DNA of 64,000 nucleotides, taken from the NCBI GenBank assembly GCA_934278995.1, contig CAKQWM010000001.1, positions 186,001 to 250,000 on the forward strand. Reading direction: 5' to 3'. Position numbers and translations under genes: made by a program. The stretch's first letter is position 1. Each line of letters opens with the position of its first letter. The notes beneath the pieces were generated by a model. The model saw only the letters and a program-made list of their open reading frames with translations, did not search any database and had not been told where the DNA came from. Shown in pieces: positions 25,476 to 36,100 of this stretch. The stretch is from an uncultured Clostridia bacterium (GTDB lineage: Bacteria; Bacillota; Clostridia; Christensenellales; Borkfalkiaceae).

Positions 25476-26261
25476 TTACATTTCCTCCTGTTCTTCTATA
25501 CTTTCGTAAGTTCCCGTTTCTTCATTAAAGCGAAATTCGTCGTCGCAGCCCCAAAGCCCGAAAAAGGTTTCATACGCTTCTTTGCTCCCGTCGGCAAAAT
25601 GTTCTCCCTTTACGGGCGCGCCGTTTTCAAAAATGATATAGCCTGCATTGATACCGGGCTGTTCTTCGGCATATTCATATTCAAATTTGCAATCGGGATG
25701 TTTGGCTGCGAGCATAGCCATAAGTTTCGGAACGGACGACCATGCCGTGTCGAAATAAATATCCGCTTTTCCCATATCGTTTATCTGCGAATGACAAGCG
25801 TTCCATTTCGTTCCCCAGTTGTCGCAACACCAGTCATACCAGTCCGTTGCTTTGTATTTCGCGTAATTATCCAAAGCCCGTTTGCCGTAAGCATTAACGT
25901 CCGCTTTTGTTTTGAAAAACAATTCTTTACTTTGAAAGTCGCGAAATTTCAGCATTCCGTTCATTTCTTTTGTTATTTCGTCTTCCGTCATAACCAAATC
26001 TTTCCCGTATGCCTTTAAGAAAAGTTTTGCGTATTTGGCATAGGCGGGCGAATCTTCGAGCATATTGTTGATAAAAAGTTTTGCGCAGGTCTTGTTTACG
26101 CCTTGACTGAAAATATCCAGTTCTTTCGGCATAGGTAAAATTTTATTGAAATCGAACGCGTATCCGTATTCCGAGTCTTCGTCGTCTATAAGCATAGACT
26201 TCATGATTTCAACGGAATTTTCTCCTTTGATTGTTAAATGATTACATACCCAGTTGGGCAT
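25476..26261 (-). CDS. Api92-like (DUF1281-type) protein
   Basis: 261 aa. MPNWVCNHLTIKG, FDFNKILPMPKELD and WYDWCCDNWGTKWNACHSQ match the ferredoxin-like Api92 proteins of phages and plasmids, whose function is unknown. AGGAGG upstream. Ends EEM-stop. Confidence 0.8.
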   Translation of the reverse strand: MPNWVCNHLTIKGENSVEIMKSMLIDDEDSEYGYAFDFNKILPMPKELDIFSQGVNKTCAKLFINNMLEDSPAYAKYAKLFLKAYGKDLVMTEDEITKEMNGMLKFRDFQSKELFFKTKADVNAYGKRALDNYAKYKATDWYDWCCDNWGTKWNACHSQINDMGKADIYFDTAWSSVPKLMAMLAAKHPDCKFEYEYAEEQPGINAGYIIFENGAPVKGEHFADGSKEAYETFFGLWGCDDEFRFNEETGTYESIEEQEEM

Positions 26262-26288
26262 TATGTCGTTCCTCCTTTTTTACGGCGA

Positions 26289-26864
26289 TTACATACACGC
26301 CGAATTGTTTGCCACAAGTTTATCGAATAGAGCGGAATACTTGTCCGAAACGTAAGATTTCATTTCGCTTGCGAGTTTTTTCATACTTCCGTTGTAGCGA
26401 AATCCTCCGCAGGAATCTTCCACTTCGCCGTCAAGACCTTCGATAAGAAAGCCATACCACGCTCCGTTCAGATAATCGTTGTATTCTTCAACTTCTGAGG
26501 TCAGTTCTTTTTTTATCTCGTCTTCGGTAACGTCGGGTTTGTTAAACCATTTTTGCGCGTCTTGTTTCGTGCAGTAAATAAAACCGAGTTGTCCGCTGTC
26601 CCAAGAGTCGTTAAAATCGTTGACAGACACGTATAGCCCCGAATGATCGAGCAAATATACGGGCAGACAAACAAACATATCTTTTGCCGCCGCACTTTCT
26701 GCAAAATCCTGCGGGGTATCATACGGGTGGCTGTCTCCGAGCGAATATCGTCTGTGCCAGCAAAGCATTATTCCGAGATGGTCGCAGTCTGTGCGCGGAT
26801 TCAACGGATTTTCGTCCGGAATGATTTTTAACGTGTATCCGTTCAGTTTGGTTTCCATAGGCAT
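26289..26864 (-). CDS. phage/ICE conserved hypothetical
   Basis: 191 aa. The segment LKIIPDENPLNPRTDCDHLGIMLCWHRRYSLGD matches a protein type frequent on phages and plasmids. Function unknown. Ends CM-stop. Starts 1 nt after the upstream stop. Confidence 0.65.
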   Translation of the reverse strand: MPMETKLNGYTLKIIPDENPLNPRTDCDHLGIMLCWHRRYSLGDSHPYDTPQDFAESAAAKDMFVCLPVYLLDHSGLYVSVNDFNDSWDSGQLGFIYCTKQDAQKWFNKPDVTEDEIKKELTSEVEEYNDYLNGAWYGFLIEGLDGEVEDSCGGFRYNGSMKKLASEMKSYVSDKYSALFDKLVANNSACM

Positions 26865-26865
26865 T

Positions 26866-27261
26866 TCACATCACGCTCTCGTTTTTCTTGTAGTGTTTGA
26901 AACCGGTCTGTATGTGCGTGTACATTTCTCCGAAACTGTTGACGCTATGTTTTTGAAAATATTCCATAAGTCGATTTATCTGTTCTTCTTTCAAACTGAC
27001 CGATTCGCCTTCGTCGCCCGCGCCGACAAAAACAAGCGGTCCGAACAATGCGTCTTTCCACTGCGGACGATAGACGTTGGGTTCGAGTCCTATCAACAAC
27101 CCCTCGTCATTACAAAAACCGTAAATATCTTCCATATTCGGCAAGTCTCCCGCAGCAATACAGCCGCCGACGATTTTCTGTAAAGTTTTAAGGTCGTCGT
27201 CGATATTTACGACCTGTGCCTTTTTATACGGCTCTTTTACTACTGCGACTATTTTTTTCAT
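26866..27261 (-). CDS. DUF3846-like protein
   Basis: 131 aa. The pattern LQKIVGGCIAAGDLPNMEDIYGFCNDEGLLIGLEPN and GPLVFVGAGDEGESVSLKEEQ fits DUF3846, an ICE and phage domain without known function. It overlaps the upstream gene by 38 nt. CGGAGG ribosome binding site. Confidence 0.7.
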   Translation of the reverse strand: MKKIVAVVKEPYKKAQVVNIDDDLKTLQKIVGGCIAAGDLPNMEDIYGFCNDEGLLIGLEPNVYRPQWKDALFGPLVFVGAGDEGESVSLKEEQINRLMEYFQKHSVNSFGEMYTHIQTGFKHYKKNESVM

Positions 27262-27496
27262 TCTCTGCCTCCGTGTCGTTATTTCTTTTGCTTACGTAAC
27301 GCTTATAGCGCAAAAGTTCTTTTTCTGTGGTATAGTAAGCCTGTTGAATACCTACGCCGATGATTTCTTTTACTGCGCTGCGTCCCTGCGGCGCGAGTTT
27401 TACCGTGCTTTCCCGCAATTTGCGGAGATTTTCCAAAAGTTCGTTTTTAGAAGAAAAATCTATCGTTTCGATAAGCGCTTTCAGTTCTCCGCCCAT
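27224..27496 (-). CDS. small coiled ICE protein, unknown
   Basis: 90 aa, helical and charged (LIETIDFSSKNELLENLRKLRE). It is coupled to the ArdC-like gene by a TAATG overlap. No family recognised. Confidence 0.55.
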   Translation of the reverse strand: MGGELKALIETIDFSSKNELLENLRKLRESTVKLAPQGRSAVKEIIGVGIQQAYYTTEKELLRYKRYVSKRNNDTEAENEKNSRSSKRAV

Positions 27497-28461
27497 TACA
27501 TCGTTACCTCCGTTTTCTTTTTTCCTTTGGAAGCGGGGGATTTAATGATTTCCGTTTTTACGGGCTTCACTTCGGTAACTTTCGGCTCGGCTGCGGCGGT
27601 TTTCTGTTTGTGCAGTTCGTAAGACAGTTTGTTTTCCACCGCCATAATAATTTTTTGCGAAACGGAACGTATAACGCCGATATTCCCCGCGAAGCGCGCA
27701 AAATCTTTCTCGCCGAATTTTGAAAAGTCCGGTTCGGTAAGTTTATCCGTTTTCAGTCCGAGCCTATTCGCGACGATGTACGTAATCGCGCTCATTTCCA
27801 CGCCGTTCATTTCGGACGAACGAATACCGGTAAAATTCCGTCTGTCGCGGGTAAGCACGTTCGCAGCGGCGATTTGATTGATAAGCGTTTTCAGTTTCGC
27901 TTCTTTGTCGAGCGTTTTACTTATTTCGATTGTTCGGCTTTCGGTATCGAGCCGCGACGTTACTTCTTTTCCGAGCGATTCGCTTTCGCCGAACTCGAAG
28001 CCTTTGATAGTGCCTTTCAGAACGTCGGTTATAAAATCGTAATTTTCGTCCAGTATTTCGGGCGTGATTTTCAAATCTCTTACGTCTTCGCCTTTCGTCT
28101 GACTTTCGTCGAAAACGTAATTTATACGATAGCCCGTTACTTTGTTAACCACGTTTTCGGTCGGTTGTCCGTTTTTATCGAAAACGACTTCCTTCGCAAA
28201 CACGGGCGCAAGGATTTTAATTGATTTTTCGCCGGGTTTTATCGAACGCTTGCGGTAATTCCATGCGTTCATTCCTTCCACACGCGTGGCGTCCGGTTTC
28301 GCCGCAAGAATAAGCATCTGATTGCGAAGAGAGTAGTCGCCGAGTAAAATCATGGCGTCTATCAATTCGCGGTATTTTCCTTCTTTCAAATATTTTTCAA
28401 ACGTTTCGTCCGCCTGTCTGATAAGGTCGTCCGTTACGTTCGTTGCAGTATTTTCGCTCAT
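27496..28461 (-). CDS. ArdC/LtrC-like ssDNA-binding antirestriction protein
   Basis: 321 aa with the ArdC N-terminal (DUF1738-like) pattern LIDAMILLGDYSLRNQMLILAAKPDATRVEGMNAWNYRKRSIKPGEKSIKILAP. ArdC-like proteins bind incoming single-stranded DNA and protect it. The usual C-terminal metalloprotease HExxH was not seen; the tail is a Lys/Thr-rich linker (VKPVKTEIIKSPASKGKKK). Lies 3 nt after VirB4. Confidence 0.75.
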   Translation of the reverse strand: MSENTATNVTDDLIRQADETFEKYLKEGKYRELIDAMILLGDYSLRNQMLILAAKPDATRVEGMNAWNYRKRSIKPGEKSIKILAPVFAKEVVFDKNGQPTENVVNKVTGYRINYVFDESQTKGEDVRDLKITPEILDENYDFITDVLKGTIKGFEFGESESLGKEVTSRLDTESRTIEISKTLDKEAKLKTLINQIAAANVLTRDRRNFTGIRSSEMNGVEMSAITYIVANRLGLKTDKLTEPDFSKFGEKDFARFAGNIGVIRSVSQKIIMAVENKLSYELHKQKTAAAEPKVTEVKPVKTEIIKSPASKGKKKTEVTM

Positions 28462-28464
28462 AAA

Positions 28465-31062
28465 TTAGTTCTCCTGTTGATTATTATTTTCATCGAAAAG
28501 ACTTTCGACGTATGGCGTGGCTACGATTCGTATATTTGTCCGTTTTTCGGGCGAAGAAATCAGAAACGCAGAGCCGCGCGGATTGTGCACGATATTCTCT
28601 CTTTCGGCGGCGTTTATCTGTCCCGCTTTCTCATAAAGTTTGCAAAGTTCCGTCATATCATTAGGCGGTAAGGCGAATATAAGCGAATATTGCGATACGT
28701 TGATAATCGCCATAGATTTACGCGCCGTTTCGGGCGTTCCCGCAAAGTCTTTGAGCGATTGCGTGATTACGATTTGCATTCCGCCGTATTTTCGGATACG
28801 CTTTGCAAGTTGAAACATAAAATCGAGCGCGACGGGATACCGCTCGTCCACAAATAAATGCGCCTCGTCAATTACTACCGCTATCTTGCGATTTGCTCCG
28901 TATTTAAGGTTGTAATCGCGGTTTTTTATGACTTCGTTTTCCAGCCATTTCAGAATAAGCAGCATTTGTGAGTTGGCGACCGTACCGTTTCGGTTGGCTA
29001 TCAGTTTCTGAAAGTTGAAGCACACGAAATCAGCGTCAGCGTTAAGGCTCGTAGGTCCGTTCCAAAGGTTGGAATATCTTCCGCCGCTACGGAATTTCGA
29101 CAGATAGTTGGAAAGAATTTTATAACAGGAACGATTGTATTCGTCCGGTTCCGTCGATACCCGTTCGTCGGTGAGTTCCGCAAGGTCGTCGAACGTCGGA
29201 TAATTCTCCGGTTTAAGACGCTCAAAACGGCTGTCTTCGTCTATGCCTTTTTTCGCGTAAACTTCGGTAGTCAGGCGATTCAAAAGTTCCAGACAATCGG
29301 GAGAAAGTCCGGGAATAGACGTTTTATAAAACTCTTCCAAAAATTGCAGGTGGGCGAAATAACTGTTCCGACTTCCGTCCTCGTTTTCGTCGCCGAGCGA
29401 CACTATTACGTGAAAAGGATTTACTTTTCCGAATTTTGCCGAAGCGACGTCAAGCATTTTCCCGTTCAGATTTTCGGTCAGTTTCGTATATTCGTTTTCG
29501 GGATCGAGAATATAGATTTTCGTTCCGCAAGAGGCGAGATGCGTAAGCAGCGTTTTCGTGGCGTAACTCTTACCGCTACCGGACTTGCCGATAACTACAA
29601 TATTGCTGTTAACGAATTCCGAATCGCGTTTGAAAAAATCCACGAATACGGGCAACCTGTTCTCTCCGAGAAGTAGTCCGTTTTCGTCTATAACCGCATT
29701 GCTTACAAACGGAAAACAAGCGGATACGGAAGTTGCCTGTATCCCGCGTGAAATCTTTACTTTGTCGTATTCGGTTACGGTAGATGTCAGATAAACGTCG
29801 GTTTGTCTCCCAAACATTTCGTTTGCGGAAAATCCGTTTTCACGTAGTTTAGCCCGAACCCGTTTTTTTACGTCGGCTTTGCCGTTTTCGTCGTATGCCG
29901 TAATGATAAAAGTTACGTCAAACAAAGTTTCGTTATCGTTTTGCAATCTTACGAGCAACGCGGACAACGTTTCTACGTGCGTTGTGTTGTCTATAACCTT
30001 GCTGGCTTTGCCTTTTTTGCGTGTGGAAAGTTCTATAATCGCATTATCGATACGACGAATTGCTTTGCTTTTCTCTACGGGTTTGAGTTTCATAACGACC
30101 TTTGTGCTGGGAATATCAAACAAGTCCTCACCCCAAGCGTTACCTACTTTGAGCGGGTAGCCGCATACGACAAAATGCGAAAGTTTCTTTTCGTCCTGCA
30201 ACGTACCGTTTAGTCTGAATTTTACGTGTACAACTTCTTCGTTCTCCGCCTGAATTCCATAGGAAAGACGAATAAATTCTTCGAGTTCGTCGTTACCGAG
30301 AATATTCGTTTCGATACTGCCTGATTGCAGGATTTGTTTCATATACGCAAGCGTATCTTTCAACGCGGTAGGCGATTTATCGTGAACGGCTATGTAGTAT
30401 GCGCTGTATGTAACGCGACTTTCGCTGTTGAGTGTGTCGATAAGCGTTATTCTGTCTTCGATTACGTTCAATCGCGATATGTATTCATCGTGCGTAATCA
30501 AACCGTTTTCTTCGGCGGTAATCAGGTCTTCGATACGGTCGAGTTCGGCTTGCAGTTGTTTGTTCAGATTGAGTTCTTTATCGAGTTTGACGATTTCCGC
30601 TTCCTGTGTTAGATTGACGGTACCGAGTGCGTTTGCCAAAATTCCGTCGATAAGATAATCCTGTCTGCCGCCGGCGAGCAATCTGAATTCGATAGGCTTG
30701 ATTTCCACCACGCCCGTATAAGAGCCGTCTTTATTTTTGATAAGTCCGTTTTCAACCTTTTCGTAAGGCGTGATACTATCAATCGTCGCGCCGTCCTTAC
30801 CGTTTTTCGTGTAACGTTTTCGTCCGAACAAATGACGGAACATATAGACGACCGACATATAAATTCTTTCGTTACCTATCGATACGAAAAGCGGGGCAAA
30901 CACGCATACGATACCGAGCGCAAGCAGATATTTGAAAGAAAAATTGCTTGCAAGAGTTATTGCGACGAGCGCAAGCCCCGTTAAGCCGAGAAATATATCC
31001 GGTAGGGTAATGCCTTTATAGAATTGTAATTTTACTTTTGTGTTGCGCGGTATAAGCCTCAT
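28465..31062 (-). CDS. VirB4-type conjugation ATPase fused to a VirB3/PrgI-like N-terminus
   Basis: 865-aa motor of the type IV secretion system. Residues ~1-95 hold two membrane segments of the PrgI/VirB3 type (ITLPDIFLGLTGLALVAITLAS, YLLALGIVCVFAPLF). The VirB4 domain follows with Walker A VIGKSGSGKSYATK, Walker B KIAVVIDEAHLFVDE and QLAKRIRKYGGMQIVITQSLKD. An ATGA overlap with the virB6-like gene indicates coupling. Confidence 0.93.
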   Translation of the reverse strand: MRLIPRNTKVKLQFYKGITLPDIFLGLTGLALVAITLASNFSFKYLLALGIVCVFAPLFVSIGNERIYMSVVYMFRHLFGRKRYTKNGKDGATIDSITPYEKVENGLIKNKDGSYTGVVEIKPIEFRLLAGGRQDYLIDGILANALGTVNLTQEAEIVKLDKELNLNKQLQAELDRIEDLITAEENGLITHDEYISRLNVIEDRITLIDTLNSESRVTYSAYYIAVHDKSPTALKDTLAYMKQILQSGSIETNILGNDELEEFIRLSYGIQAENEEVVHVKFRLNGTLQDEKKLSHFVVCGYPLKVGNAWGEDLFDIPSTKVVMKLKPVEKSKAIRRIDNAIIELSTRKKGKASKVIDNTTHVETLSALLVRLQNDNETLFDVTFIITAYDENGKADVKKRVRAKLRENGFSANEMFGRQTDVYLTSTVTEYDKVKISRGIQATSVSACFPFVSNAVIDENGLLLGENRLPVFVDFFKRDSEFVNSNIVVIGKSGSGKSYATKTLLTHLASCGTKIYILDPENEYTKLTENLNGKMLDVASAKFGKVNPFHVIVSLGDENEDGSRNSYFAHLQFLEEFYKTSIPGLSPDCLELLNRLTTEVYAKKGIDEDSRFERLKPENYPTFDDLAELTDERVSTEPDEYNRSCYKILSNYLSKFRSGGRYSNLWNGPTSLNADADFVCFNFQKLIANRNGTVANSQMLLILKWLENEVIKNRDYNLKYGANRKIAVVIDEAHLFVDERYPVALDFMFQLAKRIRKYGGMQIVITQSLKDFAGTPETARKSMAIINVSQYSLIFALPPNDMTELCKLYEKAGQINAAERENIVHNPRGSAFLISSPEKRTNIRIVATPYVESLFDENNNQQEN

Positions 31063-32540
31063 TCCGCTTTATCCTCCTTTGCTTTGTCGGTTTCTTTCGT
31101 TTCGTGTTCCGCGTCCGTTTTATCGTCCTTCACGTTTTCGGTCGCCTTGTCTTCCGCTTTTTTCACAAAATCCGCGCGGTTAACGAAAGTTGTTCCGGCA
31201 ATTACGTTTCTTACACGGGGAATAAAGTTTTTACCCGCCGTAATGGCGCCGCCTTGCAAAAGGTCTTTCATTACTCCGACGGGTAGCGTAGCAAGTCGCA
31301 ACGCACCTTTCGCTGCATTTCCGATTGCTTGCGCCTTTGTCGGTTTTGCCGCCGTATCACTTGTAGCCGTCGCTTGTCGGACGTTGTGTCTGTTCCTTTG
31401 CGTGTTAATTGCAGAAGAAACGTTATCGAAAAAGCCCGCTCCGCGTTTTTTGTTGGCAAGAAAATCCGTCCCGCCGATAAGCATACCTGCGGCAACACCC
31501 GCCGTTCCCGTAACCGCTTTTGCCATATACGCACCCGTCTGAATGTTGGCAAGCAACTGTTGCGCTTCTTGTCCGCCGGCGTTGTTTCCGGTAAGCTGAG
31601 CGATTACCATATTCGCTTTCGTAACGGCAAACGCGCCGCCGATTACGAACAATAACTGCACGATTCCGTTTTTGAAATTGCTGTCAAAGAACGCAATCCC
31701 AGAAATTTTGGGTATGATAAGAAAAAACAGATTCATTGCAAGCACGATACCGTAACAACCGAGAACTTTTGAAATCATCATTTCCCGCCAAAGTTTGAAA
31801 CGCTGTCCGTCGTCAAGCGGAATCGTAGATACCGAAACGGGTGAAACGATATACAAAAGAACGATATCGAATATCCTTTGAATAAATGAAATCGTACTGA
31901 GAACAAACATAACGAGTATCACGAGAGCACTTGCAAGCCCTACAAAAAAGTTCATATCCGCAAGTTTGTAATACTGCGTGACTGCCGAAAGATTATTGTA
32001 GTCGAGTTGTCCCGTTATAAACATCTGTTCTATCGAAGCGCGCGAACCTGCGGGACCTATGTAAGCGTCGTATCCGCTCGTTACGAGTATTTGCCCGCCG
32101 AGCGAAACGTGCGTGCTTCCGGAAACGGCTGCGCCCGACATGCTCGCGTTGATTCCGCGCATTACCACGTTCGTGAGAGTGATTCCCGCAAGCAGAACAA
32201 ACGGCACGATTAAGAACGTAATAAAACTTTGCAGAGATTTCGCTACGATTTGTCCTTTCGTTTTTTTATGCTGCGGATCGGCGGCTTCACTTTTAACGAT
32301 AGCGACGCCGACGAATATAAACAACAGAATTACGCCAACGAGAAATACGCCCAAAAATGCGTTTCTAACGCCTTCCGTTGTCAGGAAATACGTCAGCAAA
32401 TCGCTTTGCTCTCCGTCGATTTTCACCGTTTCTATTCCTACGAGTTTCAAGAAGATTTCACGAATAAAATCTATAATGTAACAGATGCTCTTTTGAAGAA
32501 CGTATAACAGTTCGTAAAACCATCCGAAAAACCAGTCCAT
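31059..32540 (-). CDS. VirB6-like polytopic conjugation protein (Mbov_0396 type)
   Basis: 493 aa with several membrane segments (AFLGVFLVGVILLFIFVGV, SFITFLIVPFVLLAGITL, ALVILVMFVLSTISF, VLGCYGIVLAMNLFFLII) and a charged C-terminal tail. The pattern fits the ICE transmembrane family first named in Mycoplasma bovis ICEs, equivalent to VirB6/TrbL. It forms the inner-membrane channel with VirB4 and the pilin, which flank it. Confidence 0.85.
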   Translation of the reverse strand: MDWFFGWFYELLYVLQKSICYIIDFIREIFLKLVGIETVKIDGEQSDLLTYFLTTEGVRNAFLGVFLVGVILLFIFVGVAIVKSEAADPQHKKTKGQIVAKSLQSFITFLIVPFVLLAGITLTNVVMRGINASMSGAAVSGSTHVSLGGQILVTSGYDAYIGPAGSRASIEQMFITGQLDYNNLSAVTQYYKLADMNFFVGLASALVILVMFVLSTISFIQRIFDIVLLYIVSPVSVSTIPLDDGQRFKLWREMMISKVLGCYGIVLAMNLFFLIIPKISGIAFFDSNFKNGIVQLLFVIGGAFAVTKANMVIAQLTGNNAGGQEAQQLLANIQTGAYMAKAVTGTAGVAAGMLIGGTDFLANKKRGAGFFDNVSSAINTQRNRHNVRQATATSDTAAKPTKAQAIGNAAKGALRLATLPVGVMKDLLQGGAITAGKNFIPRVRNVIAGTTFVNRADFVKKAEDKATENVKDDKTDAEHETKETDKAKEDKAE

Positions 32541-32552
32541 ACTTTGCCTCCG

Positions 32553-32852
32553 TTACACTTGTTTTTGTACCCAACTTTGCAAAATAGGCATTGCTATTTT
32601 CAAAGCGACAATCAGAACGAATATAATCAGAAACCCTATAATCGCCCCGATTAAATCTTTTTTTGCTTTCTCTCTGGAATTCTGTTCGTCGCTTTTTGCG
32701 ATTTTCAGTCCGAGAAAGATACAATAAATCGTTCCAACCGCGCCGACAATGGCTATACATGGCCATAGAAGCGCGTTTATAACTTCGAGTATGGGCGCTA
32801 TCACGGGTGAAAAATCCACGCCCGCTGCCAACAAATTTTTGTTGAATCTCAT
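32553..32852 (-). CDS. VirB2-like pilin subunit (Mbov_0395 type)
   Basis: 99 aa from ATG 32852 with a perfect AGGAGG. An N-terminal export-type segment is followed by two hydrophobic helices (VINALLWPCIAIVGAVGTIYCIFLGL; LIGAIIGFLIIFVLIVAL) separated by KSDEQNSREKAKK, the TrbC/VirB2 hairpin layout. Located just upstream of virB6. Confidence 0.8.
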   Translation of the reverse strand: MRFNKNLLAAGVDFSPVIAPILEVINALLWPCIAIVGAVGTIYCIFLGLKIAKSDEQNSREKAKKDLIGAIIGFLIIFVLIVALKIAMPILQSWVQKQV

Positions 32853-33154
32853 ATTACCTCCTGTGTTTGTAATGTAAAACCCGTGGTTTTTGAAAAAGAA
32901 AGCGGGTATCCCGCTTGTCTTAAAGAGCGTGTTTCGGTCGGGCAAAACGTCCGACTGAATCACGCCTTATCCTGCTTGGAAAAATAGGTCTGTTTTACCC
33001 GTTTTTGAGTCAGTTTTATCATTAAATTCAAGTTTACCTTTTGTTTCAAAAAGTGTTTCGCCACCTGCCGCCCAACCATTTTCCCGAAATCGGGAAAATG
33101 ATCTTTTCATAAGCAGCATAGACAAATTTACAAGGCAAAACGCCTTTCATATTT
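32853..33154. other. gap before the pilin gene with a perfect dyad
   Basis: 302 bp without a convincing ORF. A perfect inverted repeat CATTTTCCCGA-AAT (33078 onward) pairs with CGGGAAAATG (to 33101). Neither side has a T tract, so an operator or RNA-processing role is as likely as termination. Confidence 0.5.
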
Positions 33155-36100
33155 TTAAGCCTTCTTCTTGCCGAATTTACCTTTTTTTCTCATTAAAACA
33201 ATGAGAATTGCCATACCCGCAATAAACATAATACCTATAATAATTAGCGAAACAGCGCCGGAATTCATAGAGTGCAGAATTTCAAAGGTATATTCCGTAA
33301 CGTTTCCGCATTCGTCTGTAAGAATTACTTTGTAAACGCCTTCTTCGGTGATAACGTCTCCGAGCGTGTAAGAGATTTCGGCATTGTTTTTATACACTTT
33401 CATTTCTGCTTTTTCGCTTAAATCCGAAAGAGCGACCGAACCTTTCGTCGAACCGCCGTTTTCTACGCCCGTAAGCGTAAGAGTCGGAGCCGTGCCGTCA
33501 ACCGTTACGGTAAAGTTATATACTTTGCCGTTTACCACAACGCCGACCTCGTAAATGCCGTCGTCGAGCAGTTCCAAAGTTCCGTAGTTAAGACGTCTTT
33601 CTTCTCCGTTAACGAGAACCTTTTCAAAGCCCGGAGTATCGTCGAAATTGTGAGAGAAACTCTTTGCGAGCGGTCTCACGATTTCAAAAGAGATTTCTTC
33701 TACGTTACCAAGTTTGTCCGTTAAAACGAGCGTATATTTTGCCGGCACGGTAATCGCTTCGCCGAGAATATATTCTATCGCTTCGCCGTCTCTCGTAAGA
33801 AAAACGGATACGCTTTCGTTTGCCGTCACCGTTACAGAGTTTGCAAGTCCGTTAGAGTTAACGTCGATAGCAAAATCGACAAACTTGTCTATACCGAAAG
33901 TTACTTCTGTTTTGTTCCCTGCAAGGTCGCGAACGACAAGAGCATACGAACCGCTTTCGGTGATTGCGGTATCAGAAAGATAAACGCCGAGCGAGCTTCC
34001 GTCTTTGAAAAGTTCTGCGGTGAGAGCGTCTTCGGTAAAGATAACTTTTACGTCCTTATTTACCGTTTCGCCGTTATTCGCACCTTCAATCTTTACAACG
34101 GGATTTACCGTGTCGATTGTAAAGGAATAAGTCGCTTTGTATCCGTCAAAATTCTCAAAGGTAATGGTATAAATGCCGTCATCGCTTAAAGCGTCGCCGC
34201 TTGCATATTCGATAACTTCTCCGTTTTTGCGAACCACTACCGTCGCTTCGTCCGTCCATACAAAGGATACCGTTCCGTTGGTATAGCCGCCGTTTTCAAC
34301 GCCGTTCAAAGCGCAGGACGGTTCGGGCTGGACATAGGAAATCTGCTCGGTTACGGAATCGATTCCCGTGCGGAATTCATCGGTAACGATTACTCGGTAA
34401 ATACCGCTCGTTCGGAAAGCGTAAAAAAGCCTGTCGGTAGAAACGGCGTTGCCGTAATCGTCTTCGTTTATAATTCTCCACGTTTCACCATTGTCGGTTG
34501 ATTTCAAAATTTCAAGCGTCTGAATATTTGATTCCTTGTCCGCACTTTCGGTTACGGTAATTTCGAGTTTTTTACCATCCGTGTTTTCAGTAAAAACTAT
34601 TTTCGACGCATTGCGCGAAATAACAAGGGTAAAGGATTCCGAAAACCCGAAATGGTTGACGGCTTCTACCATATACGATCCGCTTGCGGAAAGGGTAAAT
34701 GTGTCGTAAAGATTGAGATTGCTGAGCAGAACGCCGTTCTCGTCATAAACGTTGAACATAGCCATTTCGTCGAAATCGTCGCTGATCGAAAGAATAATTT
34801 CATCTTTGAAATAGTATGTTCTGTCGAACGTTACAAGGTTAGGCGAACCGTCTTCGACCGCATAATGAATGTTCGGCGCTCTGCGAATAACGATAATTTC
34901 GTAATCACAGGAATTTCCCCACGAATCCGATACTGTGGCGACGTGTTTTCCTTCTCCTTCGTAAACCGAACCTACAAAAGTTTCGCCGTCTATCAAGACG
35001 CCGATATTGCCGCCGAATTCTATATGTTTTGAGAGAATAACTTTCGCATCTGAATATTCAAACAAATTTTCGCTGTCGGCGATGGTTGCTGGTTCTTTTT
35101 CCCAGAAGAAATAATCTTTAATGCCTATCGCGGCATATTCGGCAATGACTTCGTTTAAGCGTGCTTCGGTAAAGTAAGCGACTTCCTCGTCGGGACTGCC
35201 TGACTTTTTGTAGATAAAGTAGGATCCGTTTTCGGCGTTAACGGCGTCGATTGCGTCCATAGCGATACCCGTATCCCACGTTTCGTTATTCCATACACCT
35301 GTGCGAACAAATCCTCTTTCACGAAGTTTTGCAAAGGCAAACGCCGCATCGTAAGAAGAAAAAGCGTAATTATTTCCTTTTTCGTCAGGGGCTTCAAAAT
35401 ATTCTTTTTGGAGCGTTTCGGTTAAAACGTTGCGTTTTTCGGATACGAATTCCGTTTCCCATACGTTACCTGCGGCGTCGGTGCAGACAACTTTATATAC
35501 GCCTGTGTCGATGGTATAAATCGTCGAACCTTTTATGTAAGGTTTGCCGTTTACGGTTACGCTTCTTATGGGCGCGTAAACATCGGGACTGCCATCCGTC
35601 CAAGTGATAACGACGTCTCCGGTTGTGACATTTTCCGCAAGGTTTGAAATAGTAAGCGGTTTTTTAGTGCGGTCGATAACGACGGAATAAAATCCCGTAC
35701 TGTTGCCTGCACGATCAACACCGTAAAACACGTATTTACCCGACTTGTAAAATTCCGCTCCCGATGCGTAGGACACGAAAGAATTTCCGTCCGGAGTTTT
35801 TACGTAACAGGTTTCGCTGCATACGAATTTGATATGTCCGCCGTTTGTGTAGCCATTGTTATCAATAGGCTTATCGTCAACGTAAAGCATAGCGGACGGA
35901 ATTTGTCTGTTCAAGGTAATTGTATAAGTCACAGACTGATTTCCTGCTTTATCCATCGAATAGAACGAATAAACGCCTTCTTCCGTAAATTGAGTTCCCG
36001 ACGTATAGGAAACATAAGACGTTGATGACGGCTTCTTTACGTATGTAGCCGAAAGACCTATAACGTCATAAGGCACGAATTTAATGTAACTTGCGTTCGT

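Noticed and set aside
33078..33101. Perfect dyad considered as a terminator of the surface protein gene
   Set aside because: No T tract follows on either strand.
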